In this document: positions 9,238 to 18,214 of the stretch, piece by piece
Layout of the letters: every line of letters begins with the position of its first letter
Position numbering within the stretch: position 1 is the stretch's first letter
From: Burkholderiales bacterium
GTDB lineage: Bacteria; Pseudomonadota; Gammaproteobacteria; Burkholderiales; Burkholderiaceae_F
Direction of reading: 5' to 3'
Assembly (NCBI GenBank): GCA_020248785.1
Contig: JADCGX010000126.1
Span: forward strand, 1 to 38,715
Length of the DNA: 38,715 nt
Translations under genes and position numbers: made by a program
The notes under the pieces: generated by a model
Told to the model about the DNA's origin: nothing
The model's database searches: none
The model's input: the letters and a program-made list of their open reading frames with translations, nothing else

Positions 9238-10752
9238 TCAGCGCGCCTTGACGTCCGGCCGCGCGTTGGCCGGCGTGCTGGTGGCGGCATCGGTCCGCGC
9301 CACCGTCTCGCGCGGCTTGGCCACGGCGACAGGCCTGCCTTGCAGATGATTGAGCGCCTGTCGCAGTTGGAAGTCTTCGGTGGAGCCGAACTCGTAGCGG
9401 CGCTGCGGCGGGGGTTGAGCCGCGCCGGGTGTGGTGGGCGTTGCGTCCGGCACCGTGGCGGGCGCAGTGGCGCCTGGTGGCGCCACGTCGGCCGGCTGGT
9501 TCTGACGACGCTCCGCGTCCGCCTTGTTGCGGTCCTCCAGGTGGCGCACCAGGTCAGCCTCGCGCACCGCGAAGCTCGCGAAGTTGCCCTCCGGCGTGTC
9601 CTCGACCAGCATGTCGGGCACGATTCCTTTGGCCTGGATCGAGCGGCCGCTCGGCGTGTAGTAGCGCGCGGTGGTGAGCTTGATTGCGGCAGGCGTGTCG
9701 CCATCGGCACGGATCGGGATGATCGTCTGCACGGAGCCTTTGCCGAAGGTCTGCGTGCCCATCACGATGGCGCGCTTGTGATCCTGCAGGGCGCCGGCCA
9801 CGATCTCCGAGGCTGAGGCACTGGCGTTGTTCACCAGCACCACCATCGGCACCGTCTTTACTTCCTTCGGCAGCTTGGCGAGGATGTCCTCGCCACGGGT
9901 GCGCTGGTAGTCCTCGGGCGAGGCGACAAAGCGGCGGCGCGCATCGTCGTTGCGGCCGTCGGTGGAGGTCACCAGGGCACGCGGCTGCAGGAACGCCGCC
10001 GACATGCCGACCGCCGAGTGCAGCAGTCCGCCCGGGTTATTGCGCAGGTCCAGCACGAGGCCCTTGGTCGCGCCCTGCCGTTGCAGGTCGTTGATCGCCT
10101 TGACCAGATCCTCGACCGTGCGCTCCTGGAACTGTGAGATCCGGATGAAGCCGTAGCCCGGCTCGATCATGCGGGCGCGTACCGACTGCACGCGGATCAC
10201 GTCGCGCATCAGCTTGAACTCGAGCGGCTGCGTCTCGCCCTTGCGCGCCACTGTGAGCACGATGGGCGTGCGCGGCTTGCCGCGCATCAGCTTGACCGCC
10301 TCGGGCAGCGTCATGCCCCGCGTCAGCTTGTCATCGATCTTGATGATGAGATCACCGCTCTTGATCCCCGCGCGCGCGGCCGGGGTGTCATCAATGGGAG
10401 CGATCACGCGAATGGCGCCATCTTCGGCGCCGACCTCGATGCCCAGGCCGCCGAATTCGCCTTGCGTGCCCGCCTGCAGGTCCCTAAAGGCGTCGCTGTC
10501 CAGGAAGGCCGAATGCGGATCCAGGCCGGAGAGCATGCCGCTGATGGCCTCTTGGATGAGCTTCTTGTCATCCACCGGCTCGACATAGTTGGCCTTGATC
10601 GCGCCAAACACATCCGAGAACTGGCGGATCTCTTCGAGCGGAATCGGGCCGCGCGAATCGCGGAACGCGTAGGCGGAGATGCCCAGGCTCACGGTGACGC
10701 CGGCCACGCAGCCGACGGCGATGAGACCAATGTTGCGCAAGCGTCCGCTCAT
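9238..10752 (-). CDS. S41-family C-terminal processing protease (CtpA/Prc type)
   Basis: A 504-residue periplasmic serine protease. Residues 7–29 form an uncleaved or cleavable N-terminal membrane segment. A PDZ domain follows (about 100–180, with GGLGIEV and SGDLIIKID), then the S41 protease domain. The Ser/Lys dyad is Ser313 in NNASASASE and Lys338 in TFGKGS, 25 residues apart as in related enzymes. Residues from about 400 on are a Pro/Ala/Thr-rich low-complexity tail that may be a flexible linker. Family members trim C-termini of periplasmic or membrane proteins, including murein hydrolases and their regulators. It directly follows envC (65-bp gap), which suggests a joint role in cell-wall remodelling. 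Confidence 0.93.
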   Translation of the reverse strand: MSGRLRNIGLIAVGCVAGVTVSLGISAYAFRDSRGPIPLEEIRQFSDVFGAIKANYVEPVDDKKLIQEAISGMLSGLDPHSAFLDSDAFRDLQAGTQGEFGGLGIEVGAEDGAIRVIAPIDDTPAARAGIKSGDLIIKIDDKLTRGMTLPEAVKLMRGKPRTPIVLTVARKGETQPLEFKLMRDVIRVQSVRARMIEPGYGFIRISQFQERTVEDLVKAINDLQRQGATKGLVLDLRNNPGGLLHSAVGMSAAFLQPRALVTSTDGRNDDARRRFVASPEDYQRTRGEDILAKLPKEVKTVPMVVLVNNASASASEIVAGALQDHKRAIVMGTQTFGKGSVQTIIPIRADGDTPAAIKLTTARYYTPSGRSIQAKGIVPDMLVEDTPEGNFASFAVREADLVRHLEDRNKADAERRQNQPADVAPPGATAPATVPDATPTTPGAAQPPPQRRYEFGSTEDFQLRQALNHLQGRPVAVAKPRETVARTDAATSTPANARPDVKAR

Positions 10753-10817
10753 GCGACCTCCAGGGGGATGCGGGGACAGCAGGGTGGGATCAGGAGTGAA
10801 CCTGAATTACCGGCAGC

Positions 10818-12416
10818 TTAGCGTGCCGCCACCCAGAGCAGGGGATCGAAAGGACGCCCCTGAAAACGTAATTCAAAGTATAGGCCCGAATCGCTGATGC
10901 CTCCGGTGCTGCCGACCGTGGCAATCGCCTCGCCCGCGGCCACCCGCTCGCCCACGCCGGCCAGCAGCGTCTCGTTGTTGCCATAGACCGAGAGAAACCC
11001 CTCGCCATGGTCAACGATGGCCAGGTTGCCGAAGCCACGTAGCCAGTCGGCAAACACGACGCGCCCCGGGGCGACGGCGAGCACATCCTGGCCAGCCTTG
11101 GCACGGATGAACACCCCTTTCCACGTAGGCGCGTTAACACCACCTTCGGTGCGCCGCGGGCTGCCGAAAGTTGCAGTGACGTCGCCCTTGATCGGAAGTT
11201 GGAGCTTGCCGCGCAATTGCGCGAACTGACCGGTGGTCGGCAGCTCGCGCGGGGCGGTGGCCGGCGCTGCGGGCTGGGCGGGGGCGACGCGCCGCTCGCT
11301 GCGCGGGGCCGGGGCGGCGGCCTGCGCTTGGCGCTCCTGCCGCTCCCGGCGCTCGCGCTGTTCGCGTTGCTCGCGTGCACGCGCCTGCTCGGCCAGCACA
11401 CGCTCCAGCTCGTCGATCAGCGAGCCCAGCCGCCGCTCGTTGCGCTCGAGCGAGGCGATCGACTGGCGCTGCTCGCCAATGCGGCGCGCCAACCGGTCGA
11501 GCGTGGCGCGGCGCGCGGCCTGCTGCTTTAGGAGCTCGGCACGCTGCGTTTCCTCGTCGCGGGCGATCGCGGCCAGCTCCTCCCGCTTGTCACGCGACTC
11601 CGCCTCGAGCAGGGCAAGTTCCTCGCGCCGCTCCTGCAGCGCGCCAATGAGCGCCGTCTTCTCGCGCACGACATAGTCGAAGTAGATCGCGTCGCGCCCG
11701 GCTTGCTGCGGCGGGCGGCCTGCCAGCAGCAACTGCCACGGGGTCTGCTGCATGGTCACCAACTGCAGCCGCAGGATCTGGCCGAGCTGGCGTTCCTGCT
11801 CGCCTTGGCGTGCCGCCGCCGCTTGGCTGCGCTCTTGCAGGCCGGTGATCTGCTGCTCGACCTGGCTGCGTGCCTGCGCGAGCTCGCGCAGGCGCCGGGT
11901 CGCCGCCGAAATCGCCGCTTCCGACTCGCGCAGCGCGTCGCTCGCCTCGGTCTGCGAGGCTTCGGCCTGGGCCAACTGCTGCTTCATTGTGGCCAGGCGC
12001 TGCTGCAGCTGGCGCTGCTCGCTTTGCAGCTGGCGCTGGCGTTCACCTTCGGCCGTACTGGTTGAGGTGCTGCGAGCGGCGTTGCGAGGGGTGGTCCGGG
12101 CGGTATCCCGAGGGGCGGTATGCGTCGCCGTGTTGGGCTGCGTCTGGGCGCGCCCGCGCTCGGCCGCGGCGCTGTTCGCACCGGCGCCTTTCGATGCCGA
12201 TTGTCTTGCCGGCGGCGCCGCCCCCTTGCCCGCGCCGCTGCTGGCCTGCGCCAGTGCGGCAGGACTCAGGGCCAGGGTGAGCGTGGCGAGGACGGCGCCG
12301 AGAGCGGCAGCAAGGGCACCAGCAAGGGCAACAGAGGGGGCAGCGGGGGCAGCGTTTACGCCGCGCGCATGGAGCGCAGGTCGGGACGGCTTCAACGGCT
12401 GGACGGGGGGCTGCAT
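10818..12416 (-). CDS. envC: EnvC-like murein hydrolase activator (coiled coil plus degenerate LytM)
   Basis: A 532-residue exported protein. After a long N-region and signal segment (about residues 25–57) comes a low-complexity Ala/Thr/Arg stretch to about 125. A long coiled coil rich in Q, E, R and L follows to about 375, then a C-terminal M23/LytM domain. In that domain the zinc ligands of active LytM peptidases are missing: the first motif reads WKGVFIRA where HxGxD is expected, and the last reads YFELRF where HxH is expected. This is the state of EnvC, which does not cut murein itself but activates AmiA/AmiB amidases at the septum. Its neighbours gpmA and ctpA are the common betaproteobacterial context. 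The true start could lie internally, since the N-region is unusually long. Confidence 0.9.
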   Translation of the reverse strand: MQPPVQPLKPSRPALHARGVNAAPAAPSVALAGALAAALGAVLATLTLALSPAALAQASSGAGKGAAPPARQSASKGAGANSAAAERGRAQTQPNTATHTAPRDTARTTPRNAARSTSTSTAEGERQRQLQSEQRQLQQRLATMKQQLAQAEASQTEASDALRESEAAISAATRRLRELAQARSQVEQQITGLQERSQAAAARQGEQERQLGQILRLQLVTMQQTPWQLLLAGRPPQQAGRDAIYFDYVVREKTALIGALQERREELALLEAESRDKREELAAIARDEETQRAELLKQQAARRATLDRLARRIGEQRQSIASLERNERRLGSLIDELERVLAEQARAREQREQRERRERQERQAQAAAPAPRSERRVAPAQPAAPATAPRELPTTGQFAQLRGKLQLPIKGDVTATFGSPRRTEGGVNAPTWKGVFIRAKAGQDVLAVAPGRVVFADWLRGFGNLAIVDHGEGFLSVYGNNETLLAGVGERVAAGEAIATVGSTGGISDSGLYFELRFQGRPFDPLLWVAAR

Positions 12417-12432
12417 CGACGCCGATTATCCG

Positions 12433-12450
12433 GCGAGGCGCACGCCTCGC
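12433..12450 (-). other. 8-bp hairpin between gpmA and envC
   Basis: GCGAGGCG and CGCCTCGC pair perfectly around a CA loop in the 37-bp gap between the gpmA stop and the envC start. It lacks a T-tract; a role in partial termination or in mRNA processing is possible but unproven. Confidence 0.35.
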
Positions 12451-12453
12451 TCG

Positions 12454-13203
12454 CTATGCCTTGGACTTGCCCTGCGCGGCAACGGCGGCCTGGGCGCGCG
12501 CGATCTCCGCGGGGTCGCCGAGGTAGTAGTTGCGGATCGGCTTCAGGGAGGCGTCGAGTTCGTAGACGAGCGGCTGCGCGGTCGGAATGTTCAGATTCAC
12601 GATTTCGTCCTCGCCTACGTTGTCCAAGTACTTGATGAGGGCGCGCAGCGAATTGCCGTGCGCGGCCACCAGCACCCGGCGGCCCCGCTGAAGGGCTGGC
12701 GCGATCGAGTCGTTCCAGAACGGCACCACGCGTGTCACGGTGTCTTTCAGGCACTCTGTGCCCGGGATCTCCTCCGGCTTCAGCAGCCTGTACCGCGGGT
12801 CATTGATGGCCGAGCGCGCGTCGCTGGCGGGCAGGGAATCGGGTGCGATCGCATAGGATCGGCGCCATTTCAACACCTGCGCGTCACCGAACTTCGCCGC
12901 CGTTTCCGCCTTGTTCAGGCCCTGCAGCGCACCGTAGTGCCGCTCGTTCAGTCGCCACGTGTGCACGACCGGCAGGTACATCAGGTCGAGGGCGTCGAGC
13001 GTGATCCACAGCGTGCGGATCGCGCGTTTGAGCACCGAGGTGTAGGCGATGTCGAAGCTGTAGCCCTCGCGCCTGAGCAGTTCGCCCGCTGCCTTGGCCT
13101 CGGCACGGCCCTTGTCGGTGAGGTCGACATCGGTCCAGCCGGTGAAGCGGTTCTCTAGGTTCCACTGGCTCTCGCCGTGGCGCATCAACACGAGCTTGAT
13201 CAT
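12454..13203 (-). CDS. gpmA: 2,3-bisphosphoglycerate-dependent phosphoglycerate mutase
   Basis: A 249-residue cytosolic glycolytic enzyme that interconverts 3- and 2-phosphoglycerate through a phosphohistidine. The N-terminus [12 protein letters not shown] holds the catalytic His9. Further family blocks are [11 protein letters not shown], the region around [16 protein letters not shown] with the catalytic glutamate, and the second histidine in [11 protein letters not shown]. Length and motifs are standard for the cofactor-dependent form. It starts a minus-strand series with envC, ctpA and moeB, and diverges from the rhodanese–grxC–secB series across a 213-bp gap. That gap must therefore hold promoters for both directions. 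Confidence 0.97.
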   Translation of the reverse strand: MIKLVLMRHGESQWNLENRFTGWTDVDLTDKGRAEAKAAGELLRREGYSFDIAYTSVLKRAIRTLWITLDALDLMYLPVVHTWRLNERHYGALQGLNKAETAAKFGDAQVLKWRRSYAIAPDSLPASDARSAINDPRYRLLKPEEIPGTECLKDTVTRVVPFWNDSIAPALQRGRRVLVAAHGNSLRALIKYLDNVGEDEIVNLNIPTAQPLVYELDASLKPIRNYYLGDPAEIARAQAAVAAQGKSKA

Positions 13204-13310
13204 GGGGGCGCTTCGCTATCGTGCGCGCTTGCTTGGCTTGCGGGCGGTGTTCGGGTTTGTGCGGGCAGCCGCTGGCGCGCAAGCTCCGGCGGGCCCGGAA
13301 GGGTCGCAAC

Positions 13311-13316
13311 TATAAT
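13311..13316 (+). promoter_or_regulatory. candidate -10 box for the rhodanese–grxC–secB series
   Basis: A perfect TATAAT lies in the divergent gap, 101 bases before the rhodanese start and on its strand. No good -35 box is visible at the usual distance, so the call rests on the -10 match and position alone. Confidence 0.4.
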
Positions 13317-13416
13317 TCTTACTCCTTGAGCCTTCCGTCCGGATTGGGCCGCACTGGTGCCGCCCACGCGGGCGCTCCGACCGCGCCACCCCGCCCGAGC
13401 CAGCCGGACCACTGCC

Positions 13417-13818
13417 GTGCAATTCTTCATCGACAACATCTTCCTGATCGCGATCGCCTTCATCAGCGGCGCGATGCTGGTCTGGCCGCTGGTGCGCAAC
13501 CGTGCCGGCGGGCCGTCGCTGACCACGCTGCAGGCGACCCAGCTCATCAACGGCAAGAACGCGCAGATCGTGGATGTGCGCAGCTCCGAGGATTTTGCCA
13601 AGGGCTCGCTGCCGAACGCCAAGAACATCCCGGGTGCGACGCTCAAGGAGCGCGCGGGTGAGCTCAAGAAGGACAAGCCCGTGCTCGTGGTGTGTGATAC
13701 GGGCCGCACGGCCGGTCCCGCCGCGGCCACGCTGCGCGCCACCGGCTTTGGCGAGGTGTATGTGCTGGCCGGCGGGTTGGCGAGCTGGCGGGAAGCCGGC
13801 TTGCCCATCCGCAAGTAG
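13417..13818 (+). CDS. membrane-anchored rhodanese-like protein
   Basis: A 133-residue protein with one transmembrane segment (residues 4–26) and a single rhodanese domain (about 35–132). The active-site loop is CDTGRTA with Cys93, so sulfurtransferase activity is possible. The substrate is unknown; related proteins (YibN type) are encoded next to grxC and secB in many proteobacteria. I chose the GTG at 13417 because it starts immediately before the hydrophobic anchor (QFFIDNIFLIAIAF); an in-frame start at 13357 adds 20 Arg/Pro-rich residues that look like untranslated leader. It is the first gene of the rhodanese–grxC–secB–gpsA series. Confidence 0.87.
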   Translation: MQFFIDNIFLIAIAFISGAMLVWPLVRNRAGGPSLTTLQATQLINGKNAQIVDVRSSEDFAKGSLPNAKNIPGATLKERAGELKKDKPVLVVCDTGRTAGPAAATLRATGFGEVYVLAGGLASWREAGLPIRK

Positions 13819-13890
13819 GCGCAGCAGCAGCCGCGACGGTCCAGACTTGGGCGGCCACTGCGCCACAGGATCGAATCGAAAGGAACCGAC

Positions 13891-14151
13891 ATGACCGCTC
13901 CCGTCCGCATGTACAGCACCGCCGTGTGCCCATATTGCCAGCGTGCCGAACTGCTGCTGAAGGCGCGCGGCGTGACCGAGATCGATAAGATCCGGATCGA
14001 TCTCGATCCGTCCAGGAAGGACGAGATGATCGAGAAGACCGGCCGCCGCACCGTGCCGCAGATCTACATCGGCGACACGCACGTGGGCGGCTTTGACGAC
14101 CTGTCGGCGCTCGATCGCGACGGCAAGCTCGTTCCCCTGCTTGCCGGCTGA
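13891..14151 (+). CDS. grxC: glutaredoxin 3
   Basis: An 86-residue monomeric dithiol glutaredoxin. The active site is CPYC (Cys13 and Cys16) after a short beta strand, followed by the cis-proline block [10 protein letters not shown] and the glutathione-binding GGFDDL. It reduces protein disulfides and mixed glutathione disulfides using glutathione. An AGGA motif precedes the ATG at 13891. It lies 72 bases after the rhodanese gene and 70 bases before secB, an arrangement conserved in Burkholderiales and consistent with one transcript. Confidence 0.95.
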   Translation: MTAPVRMYSTAVCPYCQRAELLLKARGVTEIDKIRIDLDPSRKDEMIEKTGRRTVPQIYIGDTHVGGFDDLSALDRDGKLVPLLAG

Positions 14152-14221
14152 CGGCAGGCCTCATCGTAAGCCACCATCGCGAGCAGCGAGAGGGCAGCTC
14201 TTTACAACGACAGGAAGCAAG

Positions 14222-14722
14222 ATGGCAGAAGAAACGAACGCCGCAGCAAGCGGCAACGCGCAAGGGCCGGTGTTCCAGCTGCAACGCGTCTACCTGAAGG
14301 ACGCCTCGCTGGAGCTGCCCAATGCGCCGCAGATCTTCCTTGAGCAGGAGGCGCCGCAGGTTGATGTGCAACTGGAGGTCAACCACGGCCAAATCCTGGA
14401 GGGCATCCAGGAAGTCGTGGTGCGCGTGACCACCACCGCCAAGATCAAGGACAAGGTGCTGTTTCTGATCGAGTGCAAGCAGGCCGGCATCTTCGAGATG
14501 CGTAACATCCCGACCGATCAGGTCGAGGTGATCCTGGGCGTGGTGTGCCCGGGCATCGTCTACCCGTACCTGCGCGCCAACGTGGCCGACCTCATCAACC
14601 GCACCGGCCTGCCGCCCATTCACCTGGCGGAAATCAACTTCGAGGCGATGTACCAGCAGCGGCTGGCCCAGCAGCAGGGCACCGCCGGGCTGATCACGCC
14701 CGCTAGCACTACCAAGCAGTGA
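14222..14722 (+). CDS. secB: protein-export chaperone SecB
   Basis: A 166-residue cytosolic chaperone that holds presecretory proteins unfolded and hands them to SecA. Recognisable blocks are [19 protein letters not shown] near the N-terminus, QVDVQLEVN, and the C-terminal [19 protein letters not shown] and [15 protein letters not shown]. The length is typical. The ATG at 14222 follows an AGGAAG motif at good spacing; in-frame sequence upstream does not look coding. It sits between grxC and gpsA, a classic proteobacterial order (grxC–secB–gpsA). Confidence 0.97.
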   Translation: MAEETNAAASGNAQGPVFQLQRVYLKDASLELPNAPQIFLEQEAPQVDVQLEVNHGQILEGIQEVVVRVTTTAKIKDKVLFLIECKQAGIFEMRNIPTDQVEVILGVVCPGIVYPYLRANVADLINRTGLPPIHLAEINFEAMYQQRLAQQQGTAGLITPASTTKQ

Positions 14723-14750
14723 ACCTGGGTGCGGGGCAGCGCAGGGTGGC

Positions 14751-15845
14751 ATGACGCCGTCGGCCAGCGCTGCGGTCGTGCCCGGCCATGCGCCCGCGTC
14801 GGCCGGGTCGCGCGCGCGAGTGGTCGTGCTTGGCGCCGGTGCCTGGGGCACGGCGATGGCCTGTGCCCTGGCGGCGCGGCACGACGTTGTGCTTTGGGCG
14901 CGCGATGCCGCACAGGTGGCCGGCATGGCCGCCACCCGCGCCAACGCGCGTTACCTGCCCGAGGTGACGCTACCGGTGTCGATCAGGGTCGAGGCCAACT
15001 TGCGCGAGGCGCTTGGGCCCGCGCTGGCCGCATCCGAGGGTGGGCTGATCGTTGTCGCGACACCGACCGCCGGACTGCGCGAGACCCTGCACGCCGTCAT
15101 GGCGCAGGGCCAGGGCCTGCCGACGCCGCTGGTGTGGCTGTGCAAGGGCCTGGAGCGCAGCTCGCATCTGCTGGCACACCAGATCGTGGCCGACGAACTG
15201 GGCGAGCACGCGCTGGCCAACGCCGGCCCCTTGTCCGGCCCGAGCTTTGCTGAGGAAGTCGCCAAGGGCTTGCCGACCGCGTTGACAGTGGCAGGCGGTG
15301 CGGCGCTGTGCGAGCGGGTCACCGCGATCGTGCACGGCGGTGCGCTGCGCGTGTATTCGACCGACGACCTGATCGGCGTGGAAGTCGGCGGCGCGGTCAA
15401 GAACGTGCTGGCGATCGCCACCGGTATCGCGGAGTCGCTCGGTTTGGGCTTGAATGCGCGTGCGGCACTCATCACACGCGGCCTGGCCGAGATCACGCGG
15501 CTCGGGGTGGCGCTCGGTGCGCGGCCCGAGACCTTCATGGGGCTCACGGGGGTGGGCGATCTCATCCTCACCTGCACCGGCGATCTGTCGCGCAACCGCA
15601 AGGTGGGACTGCTGCTCGGACGGGGCGTGGCGTTGCGCGATGCACTGGTGCAGCTCGGCCACGTGGCCGAAGGGGTATGGTCCGCACCGGCCGTGTTGGC
15701 GCGCGCGCAGGCGCTCGGTGTCGACATGCCATTGACGCACGCGGTATGCGCCGTGCTCGACGGCAGGTCGTCGCCGCAGGACGCACTGCGCACGCTCCTG
15801 GCCCGGGACCCGAAGCGCGAAGGCATCGATGTCGACCGGGCCTGA
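14751..15845 (+). CDS. gpsA: glycerol-3-phosphate dehydrogenase [NAD(P)+]
   Basis: A 364-residue cytosolic enzyme that reduces dihydroxyacetone phosphate to sn-glycerol-3-phosphate for phospholipid synthesis. The N-terminal Rossmann motif is [12 protein letters not shown] (about residues 26–37). Later blocks are [15 protein letters not shown], the catalytic-lysine region [14 protein letters not shown], and the C-terminal [19 protein letters not shown] 20-residue Ala/Pro/Ser-rich N-terminal extension precedes the fold; a start further in is possible but no better codon is evident. The gene starts 28 bases after secB and ends 8 bases before the LOG gene, so co-transcription is likely. Confidence 0.96.
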   Translation: MTPSASAAVVPGHAPASAGSRARVVVLGAGAWGTAMACALAARHDVVLWARDAAQVAGMAATRANARYLPEVTLPVSIRVEANLREALGPALAASEGGLIVVATPTAGLRETLHAVMAQGQGLPTPLVWLCKGLERSSHLLAHQIVADELGEHALANAGPLSGPSFAEEVAKGLPTALTVAGGAALCERVTAIVHGGALRVYSTDDLIGVEVGGAVKNVLAIATGIAESLGLGLNARAALITRGLAEITRLGVALGARPETFMGLTGVGDLILTCTGDLSRNRKVGLLLGRGVALRDALVQLGHVAEGVWSAPAVLARAQALGVDMPLTHAVCAVLDGRSSPQDALRTLLARDPKREGIDVDRA

Positions 15846-15853
15846 TCTGACCG

Positions 15854-16462
15854 ATGACAGAGCCTAGCCACGAGATCAACAACGTCTGCGTCTTCTGCGG
15901 CTCGCAGCCCGGTGGGCGGCCCGAGTATCTGGCCGCCGCGCGCGAGCTGGGCAGCATGCTGGCCCGCAATGGCATCGGCATCGTCTATGGTGGCGGCCAC
16001 ATTGGCATGATGGGTGCGTTGGCCGACGCCGCGCTCGCTGCCAACGGGCGCGTGGCCGGCGTCATCCCAGAGCACCTGATGCGGCCGGAGGTCGCCCACC
16101 AGCGCCTGAGCGAACTGGTGGTGGTGGACACGATGCACACGCGCAAGCGGCTGATGGCCGAGCGCAGCGATGCCTTCGTCGTGCTGCCCGGTGGCTATGG
16201 CACCTTTGAAGAGATGTTCGAGATGGTCACCTGGCTGCAGCTGAAGCTGCACACCAAGCCGGTCGGCATCCTCAACGTCGAGAACTACTTCGACCATCTG
16301 CTGCAGTTCCTGCGCCACGCCGCCGCCGAAGGTTTCATCCGGCCGGCTCACTTCGACCTCGTCATCGTCGAGTCGGGCGCGCCGCTGCTGCTGGAGCGGT
16401 TGCGGCGTCACACGCCGACCGTCTCGCGCGGCGTGACGCTGGATCAGCTTGACCGGTCCTAG
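15854..16462 (+). CDS. LOG-family nucleotide 5'-monophosphate phosphoribohydrolase
   Basis: A 202-residue Rossmann-like protein of the LOG (TIGR00730) group. The diagnostic motif PGGYGTFEE is at residues 112–120, with VCVFCGS near the N-terminus and GGGHIGMMG at 46–54. Related enzymes release the base from AMP or from cytokinin riboside monophosphates; in ordinary bacteria the physiological role is often unclear, and the older label lysine decarboxylase is a known misannotation. It follows gpsA by eight bases. The last 15 residues after the conserved core are variable. Transcription probably ends in the hairpin-rich block that follows. Confidence 0.9.
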   Translation: MTEPSHEINNVCVFCGSQPGGRPEYLAAARELGSMLARNGIGIVYGGGHIGMMGALADAALAANGRVAGVIPEHLMRPEVAHQRLSELVVVDTMHTRKRLMAERSDAFVVLPGGYGTFEEMFEMVTWLQLKLHTKPVGILNVENYFDHLLQFLRHAAAEGFIRPAHFDLVIVESGAPLLLERLRRHTPTVSRGVTLDQLDRS

Positions 16463-16526
16463 ACAAGCCGCCCTACGCGCTACAGACAAAGGACAGCGCT
16501 CCGCGACCCGCCGCCTTGGGGAGTTC

Positions 16527-16549
16527 CAAGAGGGGTTGGCCCCCTCTTG
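16527..16549 (+). terminator. 9-bp hairpin after the LOG gene, candidate terminator
   Basis: CAAGAGGGG and CCCCTCTTG pair perfectly around a TTGGC loop, 64 bases after the LOG stop. A short CCCTTTT stretch follows about 10 bases later, so it is an imperfect intrinsic terminator at best. Confidence 0.45.
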
Positions 16550-16613
16550 CGTTCCCAATCCCTTTTCGCCCCGCGCGGGGGGCAGCGCCCCCTCTTGCTT
16601 CCTCACGGCCCCG

Positions 16614-16928
16614 CAGGGTTACGTCGGCGGCGCTAACCCGGATGTTTCATCAGGGACGTGGGAGTTGCGCGGATGCGTGCGCGAGCCAGATTGGGCGAGA
16701 GGGGCGCAGCCGATGCCCGCAGGCATCGGCGAGCACTTGAGCCGCAAGCTCGCCACGCAGAGCCTGCCCCTGCGAAGGCGGGGGCGCCGCGCAAGCCCGC
16801 GTCGCCCCGCGGGACCAAACTGGTTCTGGCCAAACGTCACTTCGCCACGCCGATTACAGAGGGAGAACTACCGCTTGCGGGGGCGACCTGGTGAAACATC
16901 CGGGCTAAGCGCCGCCGACGTAACCCTG
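16614..16928. repeat. hairpin-rich intergenic block bounded by a 35-bp inverted repeat overlapping the trmL 3' end
   Basis: This covers most of the 442-bp gene-free stretch between the LOG gene and trmL. The left arm (16614–16648) and right arm (16893–16928) are inverted copies: 21 bases match exactly, then one indel and one mismatch, then another 12 matching bases ending in the GAAACATCCGGG core. The right arm contains the last eight codons and the stop of trmL. The left arm holds a REP-like outer palindrome GGGTTA…TAACCC (16616–16639). Between the arms is a perfect 9-bp hairpin GCCGATGCC/GGCATCGGC (16709–16730) and further GC-rich partial dyads. I see no convincing gene here. It resembles a paired-REP (BIME-like) or miniature mobile element; no transposase is visible. 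Confidence 0.7.
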
Positions 16929-17375
16929 CTGGCGCCAGGCTTCAAAGACCACCACCGCCACCGCGTTCGACAGATTCAGGCTCCGGTTGCCCGTGCGCAT
17001 CGGCAGGCGGATGCGCTGCGCGGGCGCGAACCACGCGCGCTGGGCCTCCGACAGGCCGCGTGTCTCGCAGCCGAACACCAGCCAGTCGCCCGGCGCGAAC
17101 TGCACCTGGCCAATCAGCCGTGCGCCCTTGGTCGTCAGCGCGAACATGCGTTCCACCGGCGGACGCTCGGCCCGCAGCAGTGCATCGAAGGTCTCATGCA
17201 CCTTGAGCGTGGCGAACTCGTGGTAGTCGAGCCCGGCGCGGCGCAGCTGCTTGTCCGTCAGGTCGAATCCCAGCGGCCGCACCAGGTGCAGCCGCGCGCC
17301 CGTGTTGGCGGCGAGCCGGATCACGTTGCCGGTGTTGGGCGGAATCTCCGGCTCGACGAGCACGATGTTGAACAT
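16905..17375 (-). CDS. trmL: tRNA (cytidine/uridine-2'-O)-methyltransferase TrmL
   Basis: A 156-residue SPOUT-class methyltransferase that 2'-O-methylates the wobble position 34 of certain tRNA-Leu species. Family blocks are the opening [35 protein letters not shown], the knot glycines in [10 protein letters not shown], and the C-terminal [19 protein letters not shown]. The length equals the E. coli protein within a residue when started at the ATG at 17375. An upstream in-frame ATG at 17399 overlaps the comF stop as TAATG and would add eight residues; coupling with comF is likely either way. The last codons (QQGYVGGA) lie in the right arm of the inverted repeat described separately. Confidence 0.93.
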   Translation of the reverse strand: MFNIVLVEPEIPPNTGNVIRLAANTGARLHLVRPLGFDLTDKQLRRAGLDYHEFATLKVHETFDALLRAERPPVERMFALTTKGARLIGQVQFAPGDWLVFGCETRGLSEAQRAWFAPAQRIRLPMRTGNRSLNLSNAVAVVVFEAWRQQGYVGGA

Positions 17376-17398
17376 CGCGAGGTCTTTCTTGGCGTCCA

Positions 17399-18154
17399 TT
17401 ACGGCGTACGCGCGACAATCGCGTTGGTCACGCGCGCGGCGCCGGCCCGCTTGAGCACGCTGGCGATCTCGCCCAGTGTGGCTCCGCTGGTCATCACGTC
17501 GTCGATCACCATCACTTCGCCCCCCCCAATTGCCGCCGCGTGCGCGGAGGCGACCGCGAAGGCCTTGCGCACGTTGCGCCGCCGCGCGTCCGCGTCGAGT
17601 GATTCCTGGGGCGCGCCGTGTCGGGTGCGCAGCAGTGCGGCGTCCAGCATGGTGCAGCGCAGCTGCCGCTGCACCACGCGCGCGATCTCGCGCGCCTGGT
17701 TGAAGCCGCGGTCGGCCTGCCGCTCGAACGCCAGTGGCACCGGAACGAGCAGCGTCGCGCTGTGCACGACCGGCGCCAGGCGCTCGGCCAGCAGCTGGCC
17801 GAAGAGGGCGGCGAGTTCGAGCCGAGGGCCGAACTTCAGCGCGACCACCAACCCATCGACCGGCGCGACATAGTCGGCCAGCGTGATGGTGGCGTCGTAG
17901 TCGGGTTGCGCGCGCAGGCAGCGCCCGCAGCGCTCGCCGTGGGCCAGCCGCAGGCCGCATTGGCGGCAGCGAGCGGTGGGCGCAAAGAAGTCGCGCCGGC
18001 AGCCGCTGCACAGAGGCGACGCGTTGGCAGCCAGCCCGCATACCGCGCAGTGCGGCGCGAGCAAGGCACGCAAGCGGCCAACCAGTCCTTGCGTGGCCGG
18101 CGCTGGCGCGCGCGAGGCTGCGCTGGACGACCGGTCCATGGGAGCGGGCTGCAT
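17399..18154 (-). CDS. comF: ComF-family phosphoribosyltransferase-like protein
   Basis: A 251-residue protein with an N-terminal zinc-ribbon region of four CxxC-type pairs (CAVC, CSGC, CRQC and CGRC between about residues 35 and 85) and a C-terminal type I phosphoribosyltransferase domain with the PRPP loop [14 protein letters not shown]. ComF/GntX-type proteins are needed for DNA uptake in naturally competent bacteria; the biochemical activity is not settled. The start is uncertain between the ATG at 18154 and the one at 18139. The stop overlaps the upstream candidate start of trmL. It diverges from the BioC-like gene across only 60 bases, so the two promoters must be very close. Confidence 0.88.
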   Translation of the reverse strand: MQPAPMDRSSSAASRAPAPATQGLVGRLRALLAPHCAVCGLAANASPLCSGCRRDFFAPTARCRQCGLRLAHGERCGRCLRAQPDYDATITLADYVAPVDGLVVALKFGPRLELAALFGQLLAERLAPVVHSATLLVPVPLAFERQADRGFNQAREIARVVQRQLRCTMLDAALLRTRHGAPQESLDADARRRNVRKAFAVASAHAAAIGGGEVMVIDDVMTSGATLGEIASVLKRAGAARVTNAIVARTP

Positions 18155-18214
18155 TGGATCAGCGTATACACTAGCCCCAGCTTCCCGCCATCGCCCTCGC
18201 TCGGCGTCCCGACG

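Noticed and set aside
14951..16606. 551-codon minus-strand frame opposite gpsA and the LOG gene
   Set aside because: It shadows two well-supported genes and its translation is low-complexity with no motif.
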